Source: Turneriella parva DSM 21527
Lineage (GTDB): Bacteria > Spirochaetota > Leptospiria > Turneriellales > Turneriellaceae
DNA: 64,000 bases
Reading direction: 5' to 3'
NCBI RefSeq assembly: GCF_000266885.1
Contig: NC_018020.1
Coordinates: 2,976,001 to 3,040,000 of the forward strand
In this document: positions 48,551 to 57,812 of the stretch, in pieces
Layout: each line of letters opens with the position of its first letter
How positions within the stretch are numbered: the stretch's first letter is position 1
The notes under the pieces: model-generated
Told to the model about the DNA's origin: nothing
What the model saw: the letters and a program-made list of their open reading frames with translations, nothing else
Database searches by the model: none
Translations under genes and position numbers: made by a program

Positions 48551-50548
48551 ATGGCGCGAATTACAGACATCAGCGATTCAGGGGATTTCGAATCGCCACG
48601 GTACCGGGGTGAGGGCGATTCTGGTCGCCGAAAAACCCTGCTGCTCTCGGCCGCTGTGGTGCTGCTCATCGCGCTCATTGCCGGCGGGGTATATTATATT
48701 CTGTGGCAGAAAAAGCAGACGCTCGACCAGACGCGCCTTAAGGTATCATCTGATTTTGAAGACGCCAATTCGCGCAAGATGGCGCCCGACCAGCTGCCGC
48801 AAGACGCCGAACTGAGAAAAGCCGTCGAGATGTATAACCGCGGCTACCTGAAGCCCGCTCAGGCAGAGTTTCAGCAGCTGGTTGAATCGTCAAAACCGAA
48901 CGATGTCAAGAGCATGGCGCTGACGTACCTCGGCATCATGGCCGACGATGAAGGCAAGTTCAATCTCGCGGCGGACTTTTTTGGCCGTGCAATCAAGTTT
49001 GACAGCCAGAATTTTTACGCGCATTACAATCTTGCGATTGCGTTACGCCACAAAGGGCTCTACCGTGAAGCGCTGTCTGCGCTCGAAAACGCGCAAAAGC
49101 TGCGGCCCGATCTTGTCGAGGCACAGAATCTGAAAGGGCAGCTACAATACCAGAATCAGGATCTCAAAGGTGCTGAGTCGACGCTGAAGCAGGCGATCGA
49201 AACCTCAAAAGACCCGCTGGCATATTACAATCTGGGTATGGTCTATAAAAAAGACGGAAAGTTCGCCGAGGCAAAAGCAGCTTTTCTCGATGCATTGAAC
49301 GGTGCGTCGGCCGGTGAAATCGCATACAAAGCGGCGACTCAACTGGGTATGCTACACGCAACGCAGGGCGACCTGCCGAACGCAAAATACTATTTTGAGC
49401 GGGCAGTCGCCCTGTCGCCGGGCAATGCGAAGTACCATTACAATCTTGCGCTGATTCTGCACCAGACGGGTGAAAACGAACGCGCTCTTGCCGAACTGGG
49501 CGAAGCGATAAAGCTTGGCAGTGAAAATCCGCAGACCTATATGTATGTGTCGAGACTCTACGCCGAGCTCGGCAAGCCAGACCTCGCCGAAGCCGCGCTG
49601 CGGCGCGCGCTCGCCGAAGCGCCGAAAGACCCGGTTATCTTGTCGCAGATGGGCGACATGCTTGTCGCGCAGGCAAAATGGGCGCCCGCAATTCAGATTT
49701 TTCGCGAGTTCTACGAATCAAGCCCGCGCACGCAAGAAAAGGCGCAGGCTCTGTATAACCTGGGTAAGGTCTACATGGGGCTCAGGGACTACCGCAACGC
49801 AGCACAGGCGCTCGAGTCGGCGCACCAGCTCGACATGCTGAACGAAGACGCGTTGGTTCTCTTGGGTGAAGCGCATGTGCAGAACGGGCAGGCGCACCGG
49901 GCCGTGAGCCTCTACAAAGAAGCGCTTCGGATTAACCCTGACAATCTGAAAGTTCTGAAAGGGCAGGCGCAGCTCTATCTGAATCTGGGCGAACTCACTG
50001 AAGCTGAAGCGGCTCTCAAGCGGCTCAGCGATCACCCGAATCGCCGCAGCGACGATGCCTACTTTGCCTCGCAGATGCTCGGCGACCTCTACATGAAGCG
50101 CAAGGCATACGACACGGCGATGCAATATTACGAAAAGGCATCTCAGTCGACCGATGCGAATGTGCGCTACAATACGCTGCTGTCGCAGGCCGATGCGATG
50201 CTGCAAACTGAAAGACCGGTACAGACTGTTTATCCGCTGCTCGTACAGGCAATTCAGCTGAGACCCGCGGCCGACGAAGCGCGCTTTATGCTCGCGCGCG
50301 CGCTGATGCGCGAAGGAACAATGTCAGCGCAAGATAAAGCAATCGAAGAGCTGCGGCTCATTACCGCAGAAGTGCGTTCGGTGCCGCTTGCGTCACGCGC
50401 GCATACACTGATGGGAATCATCTGGTTTAAGCAGGGCCAGCTCAACCGCTCGCTCGATGCGTTTAACCGGGCGCTCGAGCTCGACCCGGCCAACTCAGAA
50501 GCGTTTCAGAACCGCCGGTCGGTGGCCGACCGCCTTGAAAATGGATAG
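48551..50548 (+). CDS. Membrane-anchored TPR protein
   Basis: A 665-residue protein: a short polar N-terminus, one membrane helix at about residues 29-52, and then TPR repeats to the end (AMTYLGIMADDEGKFNLAAD, AHYNLAIALRHKGLYREAL, AYYNLGMVYKKDGKFAEAK, ALVLLGEAHVQNGQAHRAV and others, about fifteen in total). It is expected to be a periplasmic-facing or cytoplasmic scaffold; positive-inside reasoning (GRRK before the helix) puts the TPRs in the periplasm. The hybrid kinase gene follows after 30 bases, so the two may be co-transcribed. Confidence 0.8.
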   Translation: MARITDISDSGDFESPRYRGEGDSGRRKTLLLSAAVVLLIALIAGGVYYILWQKKQTLDQTRLKVSSDFEDANSRKMAPDQLPQDAELRKAVEMYNRGYLKPAQAEFQQLVESSKPNDVKSMALTYLGIMADDEGKFNLAADFFGRAIKFDSQNFYAHYNLAIALRHKGLYREALSALENAQKLRPDLVEAQNLKGQLQYQNQDLKGAESTLKQAIETSKDPLAYYNLGMVYKKDGKFAEAKAAFLDALNGASAGEIAYKAATQLGMLHATQGDLPNAKYYFERAVALSPGNAKYHYNLALILHQTGENERALAELGEAIKLGSENPQTYMYVSRLYAELGKPDLAEAALRRALAEAPKDPVILSQMGDMLVAQAKWAPAIQIFREFYESSPRTQEKAQALYNLGKVYMGLRDYRNAAQALESAHQLDMLNEDALVLLGEAHVQNGQAHRAVSLYKEALRINPDNLKVLKGQAQLYLNLGELTEAEAALKRLSDHPNRRSDDAYFASQMLGDLYMKRKAYDTAMQYYEKASQSTDANVRYNTLLSQADAMLQTERPVQTVYPLLVQAIQLRPAADEARFMLARALMREGTMSAQDKAIEELRLITAEVRSVPLASRAHTLMGIIWFKQGQLNRSLDAFNRALELDPANSEAFQNRRSVADRLENG

Positions 50549-50578
50549 ACCCCGCCGCTCGCGGCTCTAACGCATCGT

Positions 50579-52741
50579 ATGCAGCCGCTCGGGCGGCTAT
50601 ATCGCAGCATCGCATTTCGATTTAAACGTCGGCTTGGCCGGCGGTACCTGCCGCTCTGGCTGAAGGGCACAGTCATCATGACTGTGTTTTTCTTGCTGCC
50701 TTTTCTGGGCTTAAGCTACTATTCAGTCACACAAAGCACCGAGCGCGAACGCGAATCGCTGTTTCAGAATTTTTATCTGCGCGCGCATGCCTTTTCGCTC
50801 GAGGTGCGCACCTTTCTCAAAGACAAGGTAGACCTGCAGCCGGGTAACCTGCACCTGGTGTCGCGGGGGGCTTTTGCCACCGCATACGATTTGCCCGTGC
50901 CAGATTCGGTGCGGCTGAACGTGCAGGCCTGGCTGGCGTCAGACGCCGGCGGAGCTTCGCTCGTCGAATTCTATATCGACGGCGAAAAAGGATTTCCCCG
51001 GATTCTATACCTTGAGCGGCAGCGGCAGAGGCTCTACCTGATTTTTGAAGCGGCGTTTCTCTCTAAGCTGCTCGATGTTTCGCCGAATATCGGCACCGAC
51101 GACCGCATATTTCTCTACAATGCGCATGAGCAACCTTTTCTTTCGAATACAATCGAAGAAGAATACCGTGTGCCGGCCGACTGGCAGGCAGGCATTCACA
51201 AGCTTTTCTGGGAAAACCAGATCAATGGCGTGCAAGACCTGACGATCAGGGGTACGCGGTTTATTGTCGCACGCTACAGGCTGCGCGACCTGCCACTGCT
51301 CGTGTACCTCGCGCGCCCTTATGCGCTGGCGATGCAGCCGGTTGAAAAGACGGCAATCGAAATCGCGGTCATTTTTTTGTTGGTGGGATTGATAGTTTTC
51401 ATGTTGATGATGTACTTTTTTCGCGACCAGCTGAGAACCTTACAAAAATTGCGGCTCTTTATTGATGGCAAGCTCGCCGCCATAAAGGCACGCCGCGCGT
51501 TTCAGATTCGTGACGAGCGTACCGAGATTTTTTCTGATATCATTGCCATTCGGCATAAAGAGTTGCGGGCCCGTTTAGAGAGAGACGATGCCGAGCGGCG
51601 TACCCAGGCGAAGGCCGATTTTCTGGCGAGCATGAGCCATGAGATACGAAATCCGCTGAATGCAATTCTGGGTATCGCCGACCTTCTGCGTGACCGTTCA
51701 ACCGATGCCGATTCGCGGCGCTATCTGCAGCTGATACGCGATTCGGGCGACAGCCTGCTGCAGATCATCAACGACATTCTCGACATATCAAAGATCGAGA
51801 AAAACCGCATGACGCTCGAATCGGCCGAACTGGATCTCGCAGCGATGCTGGCCGACCTGCAGCTGTTTTATGCCGAAAAGGCACAGAGGCAGCGCAGCCG
51901 CATCGTCGTTGAAATCGCACCCACTGCCGGTGCCCGAGTTCTGGGCGATGCGACGAGAATTCGCCAGATCATCGTAAATCTGCTGAGCAATGCGCTGAAA
52001 TTCACCGAGGCAGGTCAGGTGACGCTGCGGCTGCGCCGCACACCCGGTTCTGACAAGGTTCGCCTCTATGTACACGATACCGGCATCGGCATCTCACGCG
52101 AGCATATTCGCCGCATTTTCGCTGCGTATGAACAGGCAGAAAAGTCGACGACAAGGCTTTATGGCGGTACCGGGCTCGGCCTGAGTATCGCTCTGAGGCT
52201 CGCCTCGCTCATGAGTGGTTCGCTGAGTTGTCGCAGTAAACCCGGCAAAGGCACGACCTTCATGTGCACGCTGGCATTGCCGCAGGTCTCGGCGAGACTC
52301 GAAACGGTCACCAGTGAAAAGGGCCCCGGCGTGCCTGAGCACCTCGCTAGGCTCAGCATATTGGTCGCCGAAGACAATGAAATTAACCAAATGCTCATGA
52401 CAGAAAACCTGCAGACCCTCGTCGGGCGGGTCGTGATCGCTGAAAACGGTGCGCAGGCGATCGAAAAGTTCAGCCACGAGAACTTTGACCTGATCTTTAT
52501 GGATATTCAAATGCCCGAAGTTGACGGACTCGAAGCGGCGCGCGAAATCAGAAAGCGAGAGGCAGAAGGCGGTAAAGCCCGCACCCCGATTGTCGCGCTT
52601 TCTGGAAATGCCATGGCCGACGATGTCGAAGCTGCCCGGCAGGCGGGCTGCGACGCGCATCTCGCGAAGCCGGTGCGGCGCGACCAGCTTATCGCTTCTC
52701 TCGTGCAGTTTTGTCCGGCTGAAACTCAAGCGGAACGCTGA
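50579..52741 (+). CDS. Hybrid sensor histidine kinase with receiver domain
   Basis: A 720-residue membrane kinase. Helix 1 spans about 29-50, a periplasmic sensor region 51-258 follows, and helix 2 spans about 259-281. The H-box is SMSHEIRNPL with His354. The ATPase domain has the N-box NLLSNALKF (Asn471), DTGIGIS and GGTGLGLSIALRL. The C-terminal receiver has the acidic pair in VAEDNEINQ, phospho-acceptor Asp642 in FMDIQMPEVDG, and Lys697 in AKPVR. The sensor part is not a recognised PAS or Cache by eye. Its last 53 bases overlap the convergent minus-strand gene. Confidence 0.92.
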   Translation: MQPLGRLYRSIAFRFKRRLGRRYLPLWLKGTVIMTVFFLLPFLGLSYYSVTQSTERERESLFQNFYLRAHAFSLEVRTFLKDKVDLQPGNLHLVSRGAFATAYDLPVPDSVRLNVQAWLASDAGGASLVEFYIDGEKGFPRILYLERQRQRLYLIFEAAFLSKLLDVSPNIGTDDRIFLYNAHEQPFLSNTIEEEYRVPADWQAGIHKLFWENQINGVQDLTIRGTRFIVARYRLRDLPLLVYLARPYALAMQPVEKTAIEIAVIFLLVGLIVFMLMMYFFRDQLRTLQKLRLFIDGKLAAIKARRAFQIRDERTEIFSDIIAIRHKELRARLERDDAERRTQAKADFLASMSHEIRNPLNAILGIADLLRDRSTDADSRRYLQLIRDSGDSLLQIINDILDISKIEKNRMTLESAELDLAAMLADLQLFYAEKAQRQRSRIVVEIAPTAGARVLGDATRIRQIIVNLLSNALKFTEAGQVTLRLRRTPGSDKVRLYVHDTGIGISREHIRRIFAAYEQAEKSTTRLYGGTGLGLSIALRLASLMSGSLSCRSKPGKGTTFMCTLALPQVSARLETVTSEKGPGVPEHLARLSILVAEDNEINQMLMTENLQTLVGRVVIAENGAQAIEKFSHENFDLIFMDIQMPEVDGLEAAREIRKREAEGGKARTPIVALSGNAMADDVEAARQAGCDAHLAKPVRRDQLIASLVQFCPAETQAER

Positions 52742-53507
52742 AGCGCAGGTTCGCCGCGGGAAAAACGCGGTTGCGCCGTGTGGCCACGGGCACAATCTGC
52801 ATCGTTGCCACAAAGGTCTTCAGCACCTCAGCGCCGCGCAGCAGCATCAGCGACCGGTAGAAGCCGCGCTTGCCGTTTTGCATAATAAACTGCCATTCGT
52901 CGATTTCTGCCGCGAGCGCGGGAAACTTCTCAGCCAAAGCCTGCCATACACTGCGCGTCTGCGTCGGGGCCTTTAGCTTCAATCGCACCGGGTGGTGGTC
53001 GGCGGCCCAGATGTAAATCGCCAGGGCCCGGTCGAGCGGGTGTTTCTCGTGGCTAAGGGCTTCGCGCGAACGGTGCGACCTGGCAAGCAGTGCGCGCAGC
53101 GACTGCTGCTCTACCTCGGGCATTTTGTAAAGAAGCTGAAACAGGTGGCCCTGCGGCACAAGGTTGTTCTGGGGCATCAGGGTTTTAATAATTTCGTATG
53201 GGATAAAGTAGCCGCCATGCGGGTGCTGCAGCACCCACGGAATCTTATTCTCTAACTTCTGGTAGCGAGGCTTAATTGCGCTGCGCGTATCATGCGCAAA
53301 CTGCTTCAAAAGTGTGTTGAAGGTTTTTCTGTCGGTGGCGCTGAGCCGGGGCAGAACCAGACGGGGGTGGTATTCGACGATCAGGTGCTGCCAGAAGCGG
53401 TGAATGAACTCGCTCTTGTCGCGGGTTATGAGATACTGCGTCTTGCGCGAAAGGTATTTGAGGTAGTGCGCATCGTCATGGCGTAATATTTCACCCAGAG
53501 ACTGCAT
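52689..53507 (-). CDS. Basic helical protein of unknown function
   Basis: A 272-residue protein without signal or membrane segment, strongly basic and rich in Leu, His, Arg and Gln. Segments such as YLKYLSRKTQYLI, GGYFIPYEIIKTLM and RALLARSHRSRE suggest an all-helical fold. I do not recognise it. It ends inside the 3' end of the hybrid kinase gene (52689-52741 on opposite strands) and starts 9 bases downstream of the purD stop, so it forms an operon with purD. Confidence 0.65.
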   Translation of the reverse strand: MQSLGEILRHDDAHYLKYLSRKTQYLITRDKSEFIHRFWQHLIVEYHPRLVLPRLSATDRKTFNTLLKQFAHDTRSAIKPRYQKLENKIPWVLQHPHGGYFIPYEIIKTLMPQNNLVPQGHLFQLLYKMPEVEQQSLRALLARSHRSREALSHEKHPLDRALAIYIWAADHHPVRLKLKAPTQTRSVWQALAEKFPALAAEIDEWQFIMQNGKRGFYRSLMLLRGAEVLKTFVATMQIVPVATRRNRVFPAANLRFSVPLEFQPDKTAREKR

Positions 53508-53516
53508 TCTCTGCTT

Positions 53517-54821
53517 TCACACCGATGCGGCAATATCTTCGCGCCAATAGAGACGATCGGTCACGGTGCTGTTCGCTTTTGAGAATTCTTCGAGGTATGC
53601 GTAAACACGCGCACGGGCATCATCTCGGTCTTTGCCCCAGGCGACCACGTTGGCGATGCGTCCCGAGGTCGATAGCAGTTTGCCGCCCTGGCTTTCGATA
53701 CCTGCACCCGTCACATGCAGCTCTGCCGAAGAGGGCTCTGGAAACACCAGCGGAATGTCTTTGGCAATGGCGCCGGGATACCCCTTCGCGGCGAGCACCA
53801 CATTCACCACCGAGCCCCGCCGGTAGGGCACTAGTCTTGCCGAACCCGCTTTGATCAGCGGAAAATTCTGCGGCTGCGCGTCGTCTGTCCACAGCAGGTA
53901 TTCGAGCAGGTCACCCTCGATCAGATGCAGAATCGATTGCGTTTCGGGGTCGCCAAAACGGCAGTTGAACTCGACCACCGCAAGATCGTCGGCCCGTTCG
54001 CTGCGTATCATGAGGCCGACGTAAAGCAGGCCGCGGTAGGCGAATTTTTTCAGAACGGGTTCGATAATCTTTTCATGGACGTAGATCTTCTGCGCTTCGG
54101 TCAGATGTTCACCGGGGCAATATGCGCCCATGCCGCCGGTGTTGTCACCGAGGTCTCCTGTGAGGGCGCGCTTATAGTCGCGCGCAACCGGCAGCAACAT
54201 TGCCTCCCGCCCATTGCAGAGCGCAAAGAGCGATGCTTCAGTGCCGTGCAGAAATTTTTGCAAAAGCACGCGGTTACCCGAATCGCCGAAAATACGCCCA
54301 TCGAAAATTTCTTTGAGCTTTTCTTCAGCCGATTTCAGATCGTGGTGAATGCTCACACCTTTGCCGGCAGCCAGACCGTCAGCTTTGAGAACGAGCGGCA
54401 GATCTTGTGAGGGCAGCGCGGCCAGGGCCGCAGCGAGCGAATCGGCGATGACACTCGTGCCATGGGGTATTTTCGCCTCGCGCATGAAGTCGTCAGAAAA
54501 CGCTTTCGAGCCTTCGAGTTGCGCACCCAAAGCGTCGGGGCCGAAGACCGGGTGACCGGGAAATCGATCTTTCAGAAAATCGCGCACCCCGGCGACGAGC
54601 GGGGCCTCGTTACCCACGACGGTGAAATCTATTTTCTCGCGCGTAATGAATTCGGCGAGTTCGGTGAAGCTATCGGCCACAGCTTTCGATCGAACCCTGT
54701 CTTCTGCAGGTATCAGACCATTACCCGGCCACACGAAAACTTTTCTCGCATGGCTCGACTCTTTGATTTTGCGGTATAGCGCATGTTCACGCCCGCCAGA
54801 ACCCAAAATAAGAATGCGCAC
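53517..54821 (-). CDS. purD: Phosphoribosylamine-glycine ligase
   Basis: A 434-residue ATP-grasp enzyme joining glycine to phosphoribosylamine in purine synthesis. Family motifs: the start RILILGSGGREHAL, PLVLKADGLAAGKGVSI (ATP lysines), DYKRALTGDLGDNTGGMGAYCP, and EFNCRFGDPETQSILHL. The GTG at 54821 is chosen since the conserved block starts at once and GAGAG lies about 9 bases upstream; an in-frame start 21 codons earlier adds non-conserved residues. The neighbouring basic protein gene follows after 9 bases. Confidence 0.95.
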   Translation of the reverse strand: MRILILGSGGREHALYRKIKESSHARKVFVWPGNGLIPAEDRVRSKAVADSFTELAEFITREKIDFTVVGNEAPLVAGVRDFLKDRFPGHPVFGPDALGAQLEGSKAFSDDFMREAKIPHGTSVIADSLAAALAALPSQDLPLVLKADGLAAGKGVSIHHDLKSAEEKLKEIFDGRIFGDSGNRVLLQKFLHGTEASLFALCNGREAMLLPVARDYKRALTGDLGDNTGGMGAYCPGEHLTEAQKIYVHEKIIEPVLKKFAYRGLLYVGLMIRSERADDLAVVEFNCRFGDPETQSILHLIEGDLLEYLLWTDDAQPQNFPLIKAGSARLVPYRRGSVVNVVLAAKGYPGAIAKDIPLVFPEPSSAELHVTGAGIESQGGKLLSTSGRIANVVAWGKDRDDARARVYAYLEEFSKANSTVTDRLYWREDIAASV

Positions 54822-54956
54822 AGGTGCAACTCTCGCAATCAGCCGGCGCGTAAATAGATTTAGGGAAGTACACGGCAATAGCAATGCGACCGAAATATGC
54901 CCATGCCTTCAAATCGATTGACATCCTAACTTCGGCACCGGGGCATCGGATACAAA

Positions 54957-55433
54957 ATGAGGATGTCTCGCATACATAACGCGGCCCGGCTCTTGCTGAT
55001 TGCAGGCTTCGTAACGCAGGCGGCAGGCTGTGCGCAGGTTGCCGACCCGACCCTCGAATACATAAATCCCCCTATTAACCTTTCGATTGCGCTCGTCGCC
55101 ACACAAACCTACCAGTTGAGTTTTTACTCTGACAACCGCGAGGGTGGTTTTGCGGGATACGGCGTTTTTACCGGCGCGAGCGCCGCTTCGGTTTCAACAG
55201 CCGCGAAGAATATGTCGACCGACATTGCAGCCGCGCAGGGTTTTTGCAGCGTGCCGCAGCAGGCAGAATACAGGCTCGTGCGTACAATTCAGGTGGGCCC
55301 CAATGCCACCGGCTCGACCATTTGCGACATCACCACGCTCACGCTTGTTTCAGGACAGTGGGTGGGGCTGCGCGCGCGCGTTGAGCGTCCCGAAGAGCCG
55401 TGGTCGGCGGCGGCGTTTGTTCAGGTTCCCTGA
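54957..55433 (+). CDS. Predicted lipoprotein of unknown function
   Basis: A 158-residue protein with a lipoprotein signal: hydrophobic ARLLLIAGFVTQAAG followed by lipobox AAGC (Cys25). The mature part is short and beta-like, with a pair of cysteines (GFCSVPQ, TICDITT) that may bond, and ends EEPWSAAAFVQVP. It looks like a fibronectin-type or similar small sandwich, but no family is certain. ATG at 54957; a second ATG two codons later is possible. Its end overlaps the convergent cyclase gene by 13 bases. Confidence 0.68.
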   Translation: MRMSRIHNAARLLLIAGFVTQAAGCAQVADPTLEYINPPINLSIALVATQTYQLSFYSDNREGGFAGYGVFTGASAASVSTAAKNMSTDIAAAQGFCSVPQQAEYRLVRTIQVGPNATGSTICDITTLTLVSGQWVGLRARVERPEEPWSAAAFVQVP

Positions 55434-56770
55434 ACCTTGTGGATCGCCATCGGCTGCTCGCGCCCGCGAATTTTCACGAGGCCAATTTTGCTGTGGACTA
55501 TTTTGTCCTGCACGAGGGAAGCGACGGTTTCAGAAATCAGGAAATCGGCCTGGGCTTTCTTACACAGGTGCTCGATGCGTGAAGCGGTGTTGACGACATC
55601 GCCAATAACTGTGTATTCGAGCTGGCCTTCACCGCCGAGGTTACCGGCAAAAACTTCGCCTGCGTGAATGCCGATACCGATGCGTATCGGGGCCTTGCCC
55701 TCAGCGCTGCGTTTTTCGTTGAAACGGGCGAGGGCGGCGCGCATCGCGAGGCCCGCTGCGCAGGCATTCTGTACGTCTTGGGCAAATGTACCCGATGAGC
55801 GCGGTGCGCCGAAGACTGCCATGATCGCATCGCCTATAAACTTGTCGACCATGCCGCCATTTTCGAAAACTGCCTGCATCTGTATTTGCCGCAGTTCTGA
55901 TAGCATCGACGCGACCTCGTGTGGGGCCATGTTTTCTGAGAGCGCCGTGAATGAGCGAATGTCGGCAAACAGCACCGCGACCTCGCGGCGCTCGCTGCCG
56001 GCAAGCGACATGCCTGCCGACCCGCCCGCGGTGATTTCTTCGACGACCGCCGGTGAAAAATAGCGCGACAACTGGCGGCGTTCACCCTCAATTTTGCCGA
56101 TTGCCATCACCATGCGAATCGAGCGGAATATGGCGTAAGCGACCAGCGAGGTGACCGTCAGGGGCAAGAGCAACCACAGACCTAACCACGCGGGGTAGAT
56201 CAGCGCATCACCGAGAATATAGCTTGTCCAAGATTTCGTACCCGGGGCCCCGCTGATGAGAGCAAAGGCGAAAAAACAGCTGACGATCAAGACAAAGACG
56301 ACCCCCGAGAAAAATACCAAAGTATGCCTGAACTGCACCATGGTCGTGAGCGTCGGTATCAGCATGAGCACCATGTACGGCGATTTCATCGCATGGTTAA
56401 AGTTATCGGGTGAATAAGTTTTGTAATAGAAAAACAGAAGGCTCGCGAACAGCAGATGGTCGGCGGTGATCAGAAAATAGTTAAAGCGGTGCATAGCCCG
56501 GTGCAGATTCTTGCGCTGCAGGTACCATTGCATCATCACGATGACTGCATAGACCAGGCAGAAGGCCAGATTCGCAATGACGTCAATGAGTTCGCTGGGT
56601 GCTGTGGCGCTCGCGATCACGAACACAAAGAAGAGCGCGAAGCGAAAAGCCAGCAGGGCCCTTGCCCCGTTCTCTTCTTCGCGCACGAGCGCATCGCGCA
56701 CCGCGGGTTCGAGCTGACCGCTCTGCATCGCGCGCATATCGCAGGCAAATTGCCTCAGACGTGAAAACAT
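55421..56770 (-). CDS. Membrane-bound class III adenylate/guanylate cyclase
   Basis: A 449-residue protein. The N-terminal half has about six membrane helices (about 40-215). The catalytic domain follows a short linker (RRQLSRYFSPAVVEEI): metal Asp270 in LFADIRSFTALSE, Lys310 and metal Asp314 in VDKFIGDAIMAVFG, and the base- and ribose-binding GDVVNTASRIE (Asn394, Arg398). All catalytic residues appear present, so cAMP synthesis is likely; substrate choice is not certain. The ATG at 56770 is chosen because the 55 upstream residues are low-complexity and overlap the divergent gene's leader. Confidence 0.9.
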   Translation of the reverse strand: MFSRLRQFACDMRAMQSGQLEPAVRDALVREEENGARALLAFRFALFFVFVIASATAPSELIDVIANLAFCLVYAVIVMMQWYLQRKNLHRAMHRFNYFLITADHLLFASLLFFYYKTYSPDNFNHAMKSPYMVLMLIPTLTTMVQFRHTLVFFSGVVFVLIVSCFFAFALISGAPGTKSWTSYILGDALIYPAWLGLWLLLPLTVTSLVAYAIFRSIRMVMAIGKIEGERRQLSRYFSPAVVEEITAGGSAGMSLAGSERREVAVLFADIRSFTALSENMAPHEVASMLSELRQIQMQAVFENGGMVDKFIGDAIMAVFGAPRSSGTFAQDVQNACAAGLAMRAALARFNEKRSAEGKAPIRIGIGIHAGEVFAGNLGGEGQLEYTVIGDVVNTASRIEHLCKKAQADFLISETVASLVQDKIVHSKIGLVKIRGREQPMAIHKVQGT

Positions 56771-56849
56771 GCACAAAGCTTTTCGTCGCGGCGGTCGGGG
56801 CAACCGAAATTTACTTGCGCTTGAGTCATGCGGCGCCGCTTTAACGAAA

Positions 56850-57788
56850 ATGCCGGCGAACCCAAAAGCTCTGGTGGTTCTGGCGCTCGCGCTGATGTCG
56901 GGTGCATGCCGCGCCGTTGCCGAAGCGAATGCCACCGCGCAGAAGCCGAGGCCATCAGGTGAATATAGCTTGCACTACCAGGGCCGCAACAGAACGTACA
57001 CAATCCGCCTGCCGCAGGGGCGAGAAAGTGAAGTGGGTCTGCCCCTCGTTGTCGCACTGCATGGCGCACCGGGCGACGCGGCAAATTTGGAACAGTTCAC
57101 AGCGCTCACCGAAAAGGCGGGTCGCGAAGGTTTCATTATCGTCTACCCGAACGGCACGAGCGCAGAAAGTAAAACTTTTCTCAACTGGAACTCCGGCAGC
57201 TGCTGCGGTTATGCATGGCAGAACAAAGTCGACGATCTGGGTTTTTTGCGGCTGCTCGCGATTCGCCTGACTCAGGAATATGAGGTGGATAGAGAACGCA
57301 TCTATGCCCTGGGTTTCTCAAAAGGCGGCATGCTCGCGTACCTGCTCGCGTGTGAAGCAGCGGATATCTATACGGGTTTTGCCGACATCGGCGGCGCATT
57401 CAATTACGGCGACTGCCGGCCGGCGCACGAAACCGAAATGCTGATCGTGCACGGGCGCAAAGACCCGGCGATTCCCTTTGGTACCGGAGTTCCCGATCGC
57501 AGAAGCCCGCTCGCCGACGATGAAAGCCGGCCCGTCGAGTTCGCGGTCGACTTCTGGCGCCGTTTCAACGGCTGCGTCGCGCAAAAAACGAAGCACGAAA
57601 AGGGCGCAGAAATCACCCGCTATGCATGCGAGCGCGGCAAATTGCGGCTGATTGTTTTTCCCGAAGACGGGCATGTGTGGCCGGGTGCGCTTGCGGGCCT
57701 CGCGGGGGCAGAGCGCGCGAGCAGTTCTTTGAGCCTGAATGATGCCATCTGGCAGTTTTGGCGCGAACCCAAAAAGCCTTTACGCTGA
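56850..57788 (+). CDS. Exported PHB-depolymerase/feruloyl-esterase-like hydrolase
   Basis: A 312-residue alpha/beta hydrolase of the LpqC/PHB depolymerase family. ATG at 56850 gives a signal with a possible lipobox (ALALMSGAC, Cys20). The oxyanion region is VVALHGAPGDAAN, followed by IIVYPNGTS. The nucleophile is the Ser in GFSKGGMLAY, the Asp probably in HGRKDPAIPF, and the His in PEDGHVWPG. Four to six cysteines (GSCCGY, GDCRP, RYACERG) suggest disulfides in an oxidising compartment. It diverges from the cyclase gene; its substrate is unknown (polyester or aryl ester). Confidence 0.82.
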   Translation: MPANPKALVVLALALMSGACRAVAEANATAQKPRPSGEYSLHYQGRNRTYTIRLPQGRESEVGLPLVVALHGAPGDAANLEQFTALTEKAGREGFIIVYPNGTSAESKTFLNWNSGSCCGYAWQNKVDDLGFLRLLAIRLTQEYEVDRERIYALGFSKGGMLAYLLACEAADIYTGFADIGGAFNYGDCRPAHETEMLIVHGRKDPAIPFGTGVPDRRSPLADDESRPVEFAVDFWRRFNGCVAQKTKHEKGAEITRYACERGKLRLIVFPEDGHVWPGALAGLAGAERASSSLSLNDAIWQFWREPKKPLR

Positions 57789-57789
57789 G

Positions 57790-57812
57790 TATAATGATAT
57801 TTCGTTATCGTT
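57790..57812 (+). promoter_or_regulatory. -10 element and likely Fur-family operator before merC-like gene
   Basis: TATAAT at 57790-57795 is a perfect -10 hexamer, with a poor -35. Overlapping it is AATGATATTTCGTTATCGTT, an AT-rich imperfect repeat resembling a Fur/Zur box (GATAATGATAATCATTATC type). A metal-bound Fur-family repressor here would block the promoter. The start codon at 57813 is only about 11 bases beyond the expected start of the transcript. Confidence 0.5.
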
